A DNA stretch of 64,000 nt from Aphanothece hegewaldii CCALA 016 (GCF_003007785.1 NZ_PXOH01000010.1:1-64000), one strand, 5' to 3'; positions 1-10,129 are shown, numbered from the stretch's first letter. The notes: a model not told the origin generated them from the sequence alone. Translations and numbers: made by a program.

Positions 1-114
1 GTATTAAACCGCGCAGGTATCGGTATGGAAGTAATGCACGAGCGCAATGCTCACAACTTCCCCTTAGATTTAGCTTCTGCTGAACCTCTAAGCGCACCCG
101 CAATCAATGGTTAA
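1..114 (+). CDS. psbA: Photosystem II D1 protein, C-terminal end (partial)
   Basis: These are the last 37 codons of D1, the photosystem II core subunit of the thylakoid membrane; the gene starts left of the window. The translation contains [17 protein letters not shown], the conserved D1 lumenal tail. By standard D1 numbering it includes His332, Glu333, His337, Asp342 and Ala344, which ligate or neighbour the Mn4CaO5 cluster. The residues after LDLA ([12 protein letters not shown]) form the C-terminal extension normally removed by the CtpA protease. Which D1 isoform this is cannot be judged from the fragment. Confidence 0.96.
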   Translation, partial: VLNRAGIGMEVMHERNAHNFPLDLASAEPLSAPAING

Positions 115-134
115 TCTTTGAGATTCCAACAGAA

Positions 135-167
135 GGCACTCCAGTAAATGGGGTGCTTTTTGTTTTT
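135..167 (+). terminator. Rho-independent terminator after psbA
   Basis: GGCACTCC (135-142) pairs with GGGGTGCT (150-157), with one G:T pair, around a 7-base loop. A T-rich run (157-167) follows. It lies 20 bases past the psbA stop, as expected for the strong terminator of a highly expressed gene. Confidence 0.8.
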
Positions 168-213
168 GGGATATTGTTGCTAGAATAGCAGAAACTTGAA
201 GAAATTAGCTTAG

Positions 214-780
214 ATGGTTACTTCAATCATCACTCCTCAACTAAGTCTAGAGGACTTTTTACAACTTCCTGAGACTAAACCAGCGCGTGAGTTTATTGAT
301 GGTATTATTACTCAAAAACCGATGCCTCAAGGAAAACATTCTCGACTTCAGCTAAAGTTTTGTAATGCTATTAATGAAGTTGCAGAAGATCGACAAATTG
401 CGATGGCTTTCCCTGAACTTCGTTGTACTTTTGGTGGGCGATCAATTGTTCCTGATGCGGTTGTTTTTACTTGGGAGCGAATTCCTTTTGATGACAATGG
501 AGAAATCGAGAATGCTTTTAATATTTATCCTGATTGGATTGTAGAAATTCTTTCACCACAACAAAAAACAACAAAAGTTATTCGTAATATTTTACATTGT
601 TTAAAATATGGCAGTCAGTTAGGGTGGTTAGTCGATCCAGAAGAACGAATTATTTTAGTTTTTCAACCTGAAAAGCTTCCGATTGAGTTTTCAGGTGGGG
701 AGCTTTTACCTATATTATCAGGTTTAGAATTAGAGATTACTGTTGATGATGTCTTTTCTTGGTTAAAGAGAAAAGTTTAA
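214..780 (+). CDS. Uma2 family endonuclease-like protein (DUF820)
   Basis: A 188-residue member of the Uma2/DUF820 family, which is greatly expanded in cyanobacteria and has a PD-(D/E)XK nuclease fold. The family start SLEDFLQLPETKPAREFIDG is present. The core holds the acidic residues VPDAVV (near 92-97) and DWIVEILSP (near 107-115), with a lysine soon after, matching the D...ExL...K arrangement. Length is normal for the family. Cellular role and substrate are not established; family members are often linked to mobile elements. It stands alone between psbA and a decayed toxin-antitoxin locus. Confidence 0.85.
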   Translation: MVTSIITPQLSLEDFLQLPETKPAREFIDGIITQKPMPQGKHSRLQLKFCNAINEVAEDRQIAMAFPELRCTFGGRSIVPDAVVFTWERIPFDDNGEIENAFNIYPDWIVEILSPQQKTTKVIRNILHCLKYGSQLGWLVDPEERIILVFQPEKLPIEFSGGELLPILSGLELEITVDDVFSWLKRKV

Positions 781-801
781 ATTTTTTGAATTCTGTTTAT
801 T

Positions 802-1140
802 CTAGCCTTCGTTATCTAGTTCCTCTAAATCAATCGATGTAAGTGGAGCTTGGGCGCTATGGCGTATGTACAAGACATAAACTGTTTGCTCTCGAATTGT
901 AAAAAGTATTCGATAAATGCCTTTAGATTTTCCATACAGAAGTTGACGCACTTCTTCTCAAAAAATCTCGCTTTCAACTGCTAAAGTACACCGTTGTGGT
1001 TTCTCTTGTAGAGTGGCAATTTTATTCATCAATCCTCGAAACCATCGATCAGCAAAGTCAGGGTTTTGCTCTCGATACCAGCAATAAACTTTTTCAATCT
1101 GAGATTCTGCAATGGGGGTGATTTTAACCTGAAATGTCAT
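802..1140 (-). pseudogene. ParE/RelE-family toxin interrupted by an in-frame TGA
   Basis: The toxin reading frame starts at the ATG at 1140 (MTFQVKITPIAESQIEKV) and overlaps the antitoxin by 17 bases. After residue 60 (AVESEIF) it meets TGA at 958-960, then stays open in the same frame for another 51 codons (EEVRQLLYGKSKGIYRILF, then TIREQTVYVLYIRHS) to a TAG at 802. The downstream part is the second half of a ParE/RelE fold, including the conserved GxYRI and VYVLYIRH strands. The total of about 112 codons is the normal family length, so a single nonsense change split an otherwise intact gene. CGA (Arg) to TGA is a plausible origin. The 60-residue product is unlikely to be active. Confidence 0.85.
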
Positions 1141-1387
1141 ATTTTTGCTGCATTTCTTGAACAAAATCTTCGATAGAGCGATTTTTCCCTGCGTTGAGTT
1201 CCTCAAAACCTTGCTCAATACCTGCGATCGTTTCTAACTGCTCAATCAGTTGGCGTAATTTAATTGAATGAATTTTACTAGAATCAAAAAAAGTAATTAG
1301 AACTTGAGTACGATCGCTCACATTTTGAGGAAGTTCAGTTAACTCAATTTGTCCATTTTGATAAATTCCTGCGACCGTTTTTAGCAT
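1124..1387 (-). CDS. Antitoxin of a ParE/RelE-type pair
   Basis: An 87-residue small protein with the N-terminus MLKTVAGIYQNGQIELTELP, seen in cyanobacterial antitoxins placed directly before ParE/RelE toxins. Its 3' end overlaps the toxin start by 17 bases, the usual translational coupling. The C-terminal half is predicted helical and would wrap the toxin. The partner carries a nonsense mutation, so this antitoxin may now be an orphan. It may still bind its promoter or neutralise related toxins; that is inference. Confidence 0.75.
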   Translation of the reverse strand: MLKTVAGIYQNGQIELTELPQNVSDRTQVLITFFDSSKIHSIKLRQLIEQLETIAGIEQGFEELNAGKNRSIEDFVQEMQQKYDISG

Positions 1388-1489
1388 AAGTTATACAAAG
1401 TTTATTATTTATTTAATTATATCAAATCTTATGGGTTTGGTTTTCCTAACCCTACATTCAATCTATTATCTTCATAAAATAAAATAATA

Positions 1490-4400
1490 TTACTTACCTG
1501 AAAACAAAATATAAAAACAAGGAATAATAAAAAGAGTTAGCAGAGTAGCTAAAGACAAACCTGAAAAGACAACAACTCCTAGGGGCTGTAAAAATTCGCC
1601 TCCTGCACCTAAACCTAATGCGAGTGGAAAAAGACCTAAAACAGTTGTAATTGTTGTCATTAAAATTGGGCGTAATCTTTGTGGGGCTGCTTTTAGAATA
1701 GCGATACGACGACTGAGGTTATATTGTTCTTTTAATTGATTGGCTAATTCTACCATAATAATCGCATTATTAACGACAATTCCTACTAATAAAACTGCAC
1801 CAACAACCACCATAGCACTAATCGGAGTTTGGGTAATAAATAAACCCCAAATACCACCCGCTAAGGCTAAAGGTACGGTTAAAATAATAATTAGAGGATC
1901 AATGAGTGAGTTATATTGAACTGCCATAACAACGAAAACGAGAAAAATAGCTAATCCGCCTAATATTTTAAATGATGACTGCAATTGACGTGTTGATTCA
2001 GCCGTAGAACTTGGTAAAAGATTTACTCCTTCTGGAAAATTAATCGTTGAAATTACTTGTTGAACTTGCGCGGATGCCTCACTTAATTTTGCTCCTTCGG
2101 CTAAATTACCTGAAATAATAAAAACTTGACGCTGATTAATTCTTTGTATTTCTGCTGGTGTTTGTCCCTCGGTAAAATTTGCAATATCTCGTAGATTTAA
2201 CGGTGAATTATTTGCAAGAAATAAAGGTATATTAGCCAATTGGCCGATATTATTTCGGTCTTGTTCGGCGAGTTGCACGCGAATATCTACTAAGCGATCT
2301 CCTCTTTGTAATTCAGTAGCAATAGTGCCTTCTATTGCAGTCTGAATTGTTTCTCCGATTTCTCTTGCACTTAATCCTAAAGATTCAATTCTTGTCCAAT
2401 CAGGTTTAATTTGTATTTCAGTTTCTTGAGGATCAGCATTAGGGCGAAAACGTGCTAAGTCTACTTTTTCATCTAATAAATTTAAAACATTTTGTCCTAC
2501 TTTATTTAATAATTCTTCATTTTGACTTTGTAAAATTAAATCAATTTCTGAATTATTAACGGGAGAATTAGTTAAAATAATTCCTCTCACTTGTCCTGGT
2601 GTTAAACGTACTCGAATATCGACTAAATTAAGCTGATTTAATTTTGGATTGACTTGCTCGACAAACTTTTCTACATTCGTTCCTTCTTTAAAAGTAATTG
2701 TGCTAGTACCACGTAATAAATTTTCGGTCGAATTATTGCCAAATAAAGCACCTCCACTGGTCGTAAAAACATACTCTGTTTCAGGTTGTTTTAGTAAAAT
2801 TTGATCAATAGCTGTCATCACTTTTACATTTTGCTTTAGCGTCGTGCCTGGGGGAAACTGAACAAAAAGATTAGCTTGACCTGTATTAATTCTCGGAATA
2901 ATTTCTTGAGGAATTCGTTGAAACATCCAAAGACTACTACCACCCAAAATGATAAAAGCTAAAATTAAAGTCAACCAACGATATTGTAATATTTTTGCTA
3001 AAAACTTTGTATAAACTTGCTCAAATCCGTCTAACTTCTGATTAAAAGTTTTCAGTAACCAAAACTTAGAAATACCACTTGTTGCTTTAATTGTAAACAA
3101 CCGCGAACTCAACACCGGCACAACCGTTAACGCCCCTAATAAAGACGCTGCAACCGCAAAACTAATCGTTAAAATAATTTCATTAAATAAAAGCGAAAAG
3201 AAGCCACCAATCAATAAAAATGGAACAACAGAAACTAAATTAGTCGCTGTCGAGGCTATTAAAGCAGATTCCACCTCTTGGCTACCTTGTTCGGCTGCAT
3301 GAATCACTTCATCAGGATGATTAGAACGCAGATAAAGGGCAATATTTTCTAACATAACAATTGAGTTATCAACAACAATACCAACCCCTAAAGCTAATCC
3401 CCCTAAACTGAATACATTTAAAGATAAACCAAATAACTGCATTAAGATAATAGCTGTCAACGAAGCTAGGGGAATCGCAATTAAAATAATTAAAGTTTGA
3501 CGTAGAGATTTTAAAAAGAATAAAACAGTAATACCCGCTAATGCTGCACCGACTAAACCCGAAGAAATAACATTACTAATAGCATTGCGAATAAAAATCG
3601 ATTCATCAGTTGTCGCAACAAAATCGATATTTTCTGGAATCAAACCTCTGGAACGTAACTCTGCAAGACGTTTTTTTACATTATCAACAACAGCAATTGT
3701 ATTCGCATCAGGTTGTTTTTGAATACTAACTTTAACTGCAGGTTTACCATTGAGAGAAACAAAAATTCTTTGCTCTTCGGAGCCATCTACAATATTAGCA
3801 ACATCTTTTAAATAAATCCGCTCTGAGTTAACATTTAAAGCTAAATTTTCGATTTCTGAAATACTTTGAAACTTCCCTCTTGTCCGTGTTACAGGTTCTC
3901 CCGCTTCTCCTTCTAAACGCCCACCTGCTGTATCTAAATTTCGGTCTTCTAACGCGCTTAAAACCTGATTTAAACCAACACCAACCGCTTGTAATCGTTG
4001 TAAATCAAGATTAACTTGAACCTCTTCATTAACGCCACCAGAAACATCAACCGCAGCGACACCAGAAACAATACTTAACTCTCGACTTAATTCTTCTTCG
4101 GCAAAAATTCGCAAATCTAAAGGACTTAAAGTAGATGACCTTAAAGCAAATTCATATACAGGTAGCCGAGACGGGTCAAACTTAAATAATCGCGGTTCCT
4201 CTATACTATCAGGTAAAGTCGATCGCGCTCTACTTAAACTCGCAGTCGCCTCATTGAGAGCTTGGTCTACATTTTCCCCTAATGCAAAGAAAAGATCTAG
4301 ACTAATTCTACCTTCACGAGTGCTTGAATACACTTGTATCACTCCTTCTGTAGCACTCATAGCCTCTTCAAGGGGTTTAGTAATTTCTTCGATGGCGACT

Positions 4401-4573
4401 TCTGGGGAAATACCAGGCGCATCGACTCTTAAACCAATACGGGGATAAGTAATAGACGGCAAAAGGTCAACTTGAAGACGAAAAATAAAGAAAACACCGA
4501 GAACAACCAACGCCAAGGTTAGCATTAAAGTCCCGATATGGTTGCGGATAGCGAGTCTGCTAAAAGATGGCAT
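1490..4573 (-). CDS. RND efflux transporter permease (AcrB/HAE1-like)
   Basis: A 1027-residue inner-membrane proton-driven efflux pump subunit of full RND length. It starts with the typical SRLAIRNHIGTLMLTLALVV first membrane helix, followed by a periplasmic loop with the V-D-L-L-P and P-G-I-S-P-E-V signatures. There are two sets of membrane helices around residues 330-530 and 850-1020. Helix 4 reads GVGIVVDNSIVMLEN; the proton-relay pair that is Asp-Asp in AcrB is Asp-Asn here, as in many HAE1-like relatives. The helix 10 region has GIVVNNAIIMVELAN. No membrane-fusion or outer-membrane partner is adjacent, so those components must be elsewhere. Substrate is unknown. Confidence 0.9.
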   Translation of the reverse strand: MPSFSRLAIRNHIGTLMLTLALVVLGVFFIFRLQVDLLPSITYPRIGLRVDAPGISPEVAIEEITKPLEEAMSATEGVIQVYSSTREGRISLDLFFALGENVDQALNEATASLSRARSTLPDSIEEPRLFKFDPSRLPVYEFALRSSTLSPLDLRIFAEEELSRELSIVSGVAAVDVSGGVNEEVQVNLDLQRLQAVGVGLNQVLSALEDRNLDTAGGRLEGEAGEPVTRTRGKFQSISEIENLALNVNSERIYLKDVANIVDGSEEQRIFVSLNGKPAVKVSIQKQPDANTIAVVDNVKKRLAELRSRGLIPENIDFVATTDESIFIRNAISNVISSGLVGAALAGITVLFFLKSLRQTLIILIAIPLASLTAIILMQLFGLSLNVFSLGGLALGVGIVVDNSIVMLENIALYLRSNHPDEVIHAAEQGSQEVESALIASTATNLVSVVPFLLIGGFFSLLFNEIILTISFAVAASLLGALTVVPVLSSRLFTIKATSGISKFWLLKTFNQKLDGFEQVYTKFLAKILQYRWLTLILAFIILGGSSLWMFQRIPQEIIPRINTGQANLFVQFPPGTTLKQNVKVMTAIDQILLKQPETEYVFTTSGGALFGNNSTENLLRGTSTITFKEGTNVEKFVEQVNPKLNQLNLVDIRVRLTPGQVRGIILTNSPVNNSEIDLILQSQNEELLNKVGQNVLNLLDEKVDLARFRPNADPQETEIQIKPDWTRIESLGLSAREIGETIQTAIEGTIATELQRGDRLVDIRVQLAEQDRNNIGQLANIPLFLANNSPLNLRDIANFTEGQTPAEIQRINQRQVFIISGNLAEGAKLSEASAQVQQVISTINFPEGVNLLPSSTAESTRQLQSSFKILGGLAIFLVFVVMAVQYNSLIDPLIIILTVPLALAGGIWGLFITQTPISAMVVVGAVLLVGIVVNNAIIMVELANQLKEQYNLSRRIAILKAAPQRLRPILMTTITTVLGLFPLALGLGAGGEFLQPLGVVVFSGLSLATLLTLFIIPCFYILFSGK

Positions 4574-4730
4574 GGTTTTTGAAGTTTACTCTCTTTACAT
4601 AAGATAACAAATGTTAATCTTTAGACTCTCTATCTCAAGTAAAGGCTCAAATGAACTACGAATGATATTTGACACACAGATGAGTTATGTCGTAAAGACT
4701 TCTAAAATATCTAAGAAGATGTTAAGTTAA

Positions 4731-6047
<1,317 letters not shown>

Positions 6048-6054
6048 TCTCAAT

Positions 6055-6102
6055 TAATCGATAGAATTAAATTAGGGTGGGCTAATGCTCACCTTTTTTA
6101 TT
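6055..6102. repeat. Hairpin repeat/terminator, copy 1 (GGTGGGC...GCTCACC)
   Basis: ATCGATAGAATTAA is followed by the stem GGTGGGC/GCTCACC and a T run. Nearly the same block recurs at 8272-8314. It lies at convergent gene ends and would terminate ahcY on the + strand. On the - strand it encodes the last residues of the neighbouring glutathione-transferase-like protein. Confidence 0.75.
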
Positions 6103-7070
6103 AAAAGCTGTAAAAGCGCGATGCGATCGTGCGGTTCATCAAAATCAATGATTGGCCCCAGTGGTACAATTTGATTGGGATTAATTTCAGTCATACTGGT
6201 GTAATAACCGCGTTTCGTATGTTCCATATTACAAGTTACTCTAAACCTCTGAATTTGATAGAGATCTTTTAGATAATTCCAAAGATTCTCATAGTCGAGG
6301 ATTCGCCTTAAATTGTATTTAAAAAGACTATAATATACTGAGTCGAAACGATACAGCGTTACAAACAAACAAATATCAGCTTCAGTAAGCTGTTCTCCAC
6401 ATAAATATCGCTGTTTACTTAAAATGGTTTCCCATCGGTCTAAATGCTCGAATAGTTCCCTTACTGCTTCTTCATAAGCTGCTTGAGAAGTGGCAAAACC
6501 AGCACGATAGACACCTTTATTGATTTGATAAATTATCTCAATGGTTTCATCAATCTTCTGCTGTAATTCCCTTGGGTATAAATCTATTTTCTGTGTTGCC
6601 AAATGAGCAAATTCTACGTCAAACATCCGCATAATTTCGCTAGATTCATTATTGACAATGGTTTGAGTATGCTTATCCCACAACACGGGAACTGTAATTC
6701 TTCCTGTGTAGTTGGGTTCAGCTTTGAGATAGATCTCTTGCAAATATTGAGCGTGATTAATAGAATCTGGAATAGCACCCGTGTTTGAAGAAAATTTCCA
6801 TCCTCGATCGCTCATAATCGGATCGACAATAGAAAGTGAGATAATATCATTTAATCCTTTAAGTTCTCGCATAATTAAGGTACGATGCGCCCAAGGACAA
6901 GCTAAGGCAACATAGAGATGATACCGTCCTGGTTCTGCTTTAAAACCGCTTTGTCCATCTGCACTTACCCAAGAGCGAAACGTTGTCGGTATCTCAATGA
7001 ATTTCCCGCTCGAATCTACTAAATTTCTGTTAGTTGTCCATTTGCCTTTAATCATTATTCCTGATGTCAT
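6072..7070 (-). CDS. Glutathione S-transferase family protein, glutathionyl-hydroquinone reductase type
   Basis: A 332-residue protein of the Xi/omega-like class that reduces glutathionyl-hydroquinones in the cytosol. The diagnostic active-site motif CPWAHRT lies near residue 60 (LYVALACPWAHRTLIM), and a C-terminal all-helical GST domain follows (about 170-310). Length matches the family. The ATG at 7070 is preceded by an AGGTGA ribosome-binding-like sequence, so it is preferred over a GTG three codons upstream. The last residues (KKVSISPP) are read from the hairpin repeat at 6055-6102, so the tail may have been altered by that repeat. Confidence 0.85.
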   Translation of the reverse strand: MTSGIMIKGKWTTNRNLVDSSGKFIEIPTTFRSWVSADGQSGFKAEPGRYHLYVALACPWAHRTLIMRELKGLNDIISLSIVDPIMSDRGWKFSSNTGAIPDSINHAQYLQEIYLKAEPNYTGRITVPVLWDKHTQTIVNNESSEIMRMFDVEFAHLATQKIDLYPRELQQKIDETIEIIYQINKGVYRAGFATSQAAYEEAVRELFEHLDRWETILSKQRYLCGEQLTEADICLFVTLYRFDSVYYSLFKYNLRRILDYENLWNYLKDLYQIQRFRVTCNMEHTKRGYYTSMTEINPNQIVPLGPIIDFDEPHDRIALLQLLIKKVSISPP

Positions 7071-7172
7071 AATTATCACCTAACTGCAATCCGAAATTTA
7101 AGGTTTTGAATCTCTAATATTGTCTTCAGGATTAAGTTTTTGCTTTTCCGTCAAGCTTTATATTTCTTTATA

Positions 7173-7604
7173 TTAAAATTCAGCTTGTACAGGTGTAATA
7201 ACTTTCAAAACGGATTCTTGTTGAAAAGTTTCTTTAAATAATTCGATGATTTCTTGTATTTTTTGCTCATTCAACGGTTGTTTTAAAAGAATAATGGCAA
7301 TTTTTGCTCTTTCTTTGACGAGGCACCCCTCAGAATGCAAATACTGACCATAACTATCTATTACCGTTAATCCTTCTGGAAAACGTGGCGTAATTTCATA
7401 ATTAAGAAACTGTTGCCATTCTTGCTCACTAATTTCTCTTGTTTTTGATGATAAACCAAAATAAAGTTCTACCTTAATCCATTCTTTTTTCTGAGGGTCT
7501 AATACTTCTTGACCCATCACTGGAGAAATCTGTAAAAAATGCGTAGGTGTTAGAGGACTAAGCAAAGATAAGCACAGAATAAAAGGCAATGAGTAAGTTT
7601 TCAA
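7173..7604 (-). CDS. DUF3574-like exported protein
   Basis: A 143-residue protein with an N-terminal signal peptide (hydrophobic stretch LPFILCLSLLSPL) and a body resembling DUF3574 (VELYFGLSSKTREISEQEWQ, then FPEGLTVIDSYGQYL). It is probably periplasmic or surface-exposed; function unknown. The start is TTG, supported by a GAGG ribosome-binding site seven bases upstream and by the signal peptide; no ATG is available nearby. It is co-directional with the GST-like gene but about 100 bases upstream of it. Confidence 0.75.
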   Translation of the reverse strand: MKTYSLPFILCLSLLSPLTPTHFLQISPVMGQEVLDPQKKEWIKVELYFGLSSKTREISEQEWQQFLNYEITPRFPEGLTVIDSYGQYLHSEGCLVKERAKIAIILLKQPLNEQKIQEIIELFKETFQQESVLKVITPVQAEF

Positions 7605-7952
7605 GTTTTTACCTCAGATTTTTTTTGATAATTATGTTTTATTTTGAGCTAAAAATTTAATTTACTAATATAACAATTCTAGCTAATTTCCAATAGAGTA
7701 TAAATCGATTCATATAAGCCTAAAATTTCTGAGTATGGTGTTAAATAAATACTCTAAGTTCTTACATACAGATTAAATCCCTAGCTAATGAATCTCTCTG
7801 AAGAAGCGATTTCCCTAAATTCTTGCCTTCTTCTGCTTGATGAAATCTATTACTAGTGAATCTCTCTTAAGAAGTAGGTCTTAAATCTTAAAACTTTATT
7901 AGAATGCTAACAGATTTTAGAACAATTATTAATTCTGGTGCATGATTTAACG
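7605..7952. other. AT-rich intergenic region with an imperfect direct repeat
   Basis: No gene is seen in these roughly 350 bases between two divergent small genes. Two imperfect direct copies of GAATCTCTCTGAAGAAG occur near 7793 and 7859 (the second reads GAATCTCTCTTAAGAAG), about 66 bases apart. They could be regulator sites or a short duplication. No clear promoter boxes were identified. Confidence 0.5.
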
Positions 7953-8228
7953 ATGGACAATACTCTATTTGATAAAACTTTTCGAGATGACGAGGGCAAT
8001 ATTGTAATTGCTCAAAAGCCCAATTTACCTATCTTACTTTGGTTGGGAGCAACTTTACTAAAATTCATAGTTCCCGAAGGCAATTTTTATCTAATTTTAG
8101 ACACGTTAGCCTTTGGGAGTATATTTACTTGGGCATGGTTAGAACTGTTTCAAGGGGTGAACTACTTCCGACGCTTTCTAGGTTTAGTGGTGTTGCTAGT
8201 GATATTTGCCTCAAAACTCCAAGCTTAA
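7953..8228 (+). CDS. Small membrane protein of unknown function
   Basis: A 91-residue protein with an N-terminal polar segment (MDNTLFDKTFRDDEGNIVIA) and then two or three hydrophobic stretches (LPILLWLGATLLKFIV, FYLILDTLAFGSIFTWAW and FLGLVVLLVIFASKL). It is probably an integral membrane protein. The family is not recognised with certainty. The ATG at 7953 is preferred; a GTG five codons earlier is in frame. A repeat hairpin lies downstream. Confidence 0.7.
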   Translation: MDNTLFDKTFRDDEGNIVIAQKPNLPILLWLGATLLKFIVPEGNFYLILDTLAFGSIFTWAWLELFQGVNYFRRFLGLVVLLVIFASKLQA

Positions 8229-8271
8229 GATAGGCTGGATTTGACTTAGGCATTAAATACATATTATCGAT

Positions 8272-8314
8272 CAATCGATAGAATTAAACGAGGGTGGGCT
8301 AAGGCTCACCTTTT
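8272..8314. repeat. Hairpin repeat, copy 2 (GGTGGGC...GCTCACC)
   Basis: Second copy of the block at 6055-6102. It has the same ATCGATAGAATTAA lead, the stem GGTGGGC/GCTCACC and a short T run. It lies between a small membrane protein gene and a broken Uma2 gene. Confidence 0.7.
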
Positions 8315-8333
8315 GATTTACGGTAAAAAATAT

Positions 8334-8894
8334 ATGCAAGCACCTGAAAAGCTTTTAGAAAAAACAAATTATACTTCCGAAGAGTATCTAGAATTAGAAG
8401 TTGCTTCAGACGAACGTCATCACTATATCGATGGAAAAATTATTCTTATGCCAGGTGGAACCCCGAATCATAATAAAATTACTGGTAATTTATTTTCAGA
8501 ATTGTATTCTGCTTTAAAACGAAAGCCCTATGAAGTTTTTGTAACTGACTTACGAGTATGGATTCCCGAAAAACGTATTTATACTTATCTTGATGTAATG
8601 GTTGTTGCTGGAGAAGTAGAATTAGCCCAAGGAAGAAATGATACAATTACTAATCCGATGCTTGTTGCAGAAGTCTTATCTAAATCTACTCGAAGCTTTG
8701 ATAAAGATGAAAAGTTCGCTGCTTATCGTACAATTTTGACCGTTAAAGAATATCTTTTAATTGACCAATATTATCAAACAAGCGAAAATTAATGGATTTT
8801 CAAAGAATATAAAAATGAAAATGATCTATTAATTTTAAATACACTTGATTTACAAATTACATTAGCCGATATTGATGATCAAGTAAGTCTATAA
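8334..8894 (+). pseudogene. Uma2 family protein interrupted by an in-frame TAA
   Basis: The open part (MQAPEKLLEKTNYTSEEYLE to IDQYYQTSEN) ends at TAA 8790-8792. The same frame then continues for 33 codons (WIFKEYKNENDLLILNTLDL, then QITLADIDDQVSL) to TAA at 8892. That tail is the normal Uma2 C-terminus, so one stop codon separates two halves of one gene. Between LLIDQYY and TSEN the segment is shorter than usual for Uma2 (it normally continues with a strand before the W-x-F motif), suggesting an additional small in-frame deletion. PD-(D/E)XK residues (TYLDVMVV, LVAEVLS) remain in the first part. Confidence 0.8.
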
Positions 8895-9007
8895 AATCAA
8901 ACCCTTAAATAATTTTAATGGGAGATTAAATCAAAATAATCAACTTGTCAGAAAATCTGCTATATTAAATAAAATTTAATCATGTATAACTTTTATATTT
9001 TATTGAT

Positions 9008-9589
9008 ATGCTAAGAAAAGCCTATAACTGGGTCATTAGTTGGAGTGATACGCCTTATGGTGTTTGGGCATTATTTATTTTAGCTTTTGTTGAGTCTTCT
9101 TGTTTTCCCATTCCACCAGATGTACTACTAATTGCACTTTGTGTCGGGTTACCTAAAGCTGCTTTTCAGTTTGCGACAATTTGTACAGTCGGTTCAGTTT
9201 TAGGAGGAATAGCCGGATATGCGATCGGAGTTTTTGCCTTTGATACAATAGGTCAATGGTTACTCAATTTATATGACCCTCATCAGGAAGTTTTTAATCA
9301 AGTTAAAACTTTATACGATACTTGGGGTTTTTGGGGAGTTTTAGTCGCAGCTATTACACCTATTCCCTATAAAGTATTTACCATTGCATCTGGTGTCTTT
9401 AAGTTTGATTTCTTTCAATTTGTTTTAGCTTCTATTCTCGGACGTAGTTTTCGTTTTTTCCTTGTTGCAGGATTAATCTATTGGAAAGGAGCTACAATTA
9501 AAGTATGGATTGATAAGTATTTTGATTGGTTAGCTTGGGGATTTTTGGCTGTCTTAATTTTAGGATTTGCTCTTTTAAAATTCTTTTAA
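9008..9589 (+). CDS. YqaA/DedA-like VTT-domain membrane protein
   Basis: A 193-residue integral membrane protein of the SNARE-associated/VTT (DedA) superfamily, YqaA branch. It has about five hydrophobic segments, the motif ESSCFPIPPDVLL near residue 30 and the family G-x-x-x-G stretch GSVLGGIAGYAIG. The central TPIPYKVFTIASGVF matches the conserved re-entrant loop seen in DedA-like proteins. The superfamily is implicated in lipid flipping; the role of this branch is not defined. It may be co-transcribed with the DUF29 gene 22 bases downstream. Confidence 0.85.
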   Translation: MLRKAYNWVISWSDTPYGVWALFILAFVESSCFPIPPDVLLIALCVGLPKAAFQFATICTVGSVLGGIAGYAIGVFAFDTIGQWLLNLYDPHQEVFNQVKTLYDTWGFWGVLVAAITPIPYKVFTIASGVFKFDFFQFVLASILGRSFRFFLVAGLIYWKGATIKVWIDKYFDWLAWGFLAVLILGFALLKFF

Positions 9590-9611
9590 ATCTTCTTTAA
9601 GAGGTGGGTTA

Positions 9612-10073
9612 ATGACAACTCAGTTAAAGTACGCCATTGAACAATTATACGATGAAGATTACGTTCTTTGGCTCGATGAAACCCTTAAACAACTACAGCG
9701 TCAAGAAATTGAGTCTTTAGACTTACCTCATTTAATAGAGGAGATGGAAGCATTGGGAAATGAGCAAAGAAACAAAGTTGACAGCTATTTACGACAATTA
9801 CTGATTCATCTTTTGCTATACTCCTATTGGATACAAGAACGAGAACGATGTGGAGAAGGTTGGAAGGATGAAATTGATAATTTTCGTTATGAATTAGAGT
9901 TACTTTTTTCATCAAAAACACTTTATAATTATTTTTTGCAAAGAATTGATGTTGTTTATGCTAAAGCAAGAAAAAAAGCAATTTCTAAAACACAACTCTC
10001 TACAACTGTATTTCCTGAAAAATGTCCTTATAGTCCCGATGAGCTTCTAAATTCTGATTATTTTCCTGAATAG
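9612..10073 (+). CDS. DUF29 domain-containing protein
   Basis: A 153-residue member of DUF29, an all-helical family very common in cyanobacteria. Typical motifs are visible: YDEDYVLWLDETLKQLQRQE, LDLPHLIEEMEALGNEQR and LRQLLIHLLLYSYW. Function is unknown. An AAGAGG ribosome-binding site precedes the ATG. A palindromic GGGTTTGG repeat follows the stop at once. Confidence 0.88.
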   Translation: MTTQLKYAIEQLYDEDYVLWLDETLKQLQRQEIESLDLPHLIEEMEALGNEQRNKVDSYLRQLLIHLLLYSYWIQERERCGEGWKDEIDNFRYELELLFSSKTLYNYFLQRIDVVYAKARKKAISKTQLSTTVFPEKCPYSPDELLNSDYFPE

Positions 10074-10076
10074 TAG

Positions 10077-10095
10077 GGGTTTGGTCTCCAAACCC
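10077..10095. repeat. Palindromic repeat GGGTTTGG-N3-CCAAACCC
   Basis: A perfect 8-base inverted repeat with a 3-base loop, 3 bases past the DUF29 stop. Further copies lie at 47765-47783 and 61683-61701, with half or decayed copies near 60171, 62134 and 17057. It is probably a dispersed palindromic element that can act as a terminator. Confidence 0.75.
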
Positions 10096-10129
10096 TTTCG
10101 ATATACGTCATGAGGTTGAAAATAGAAGC

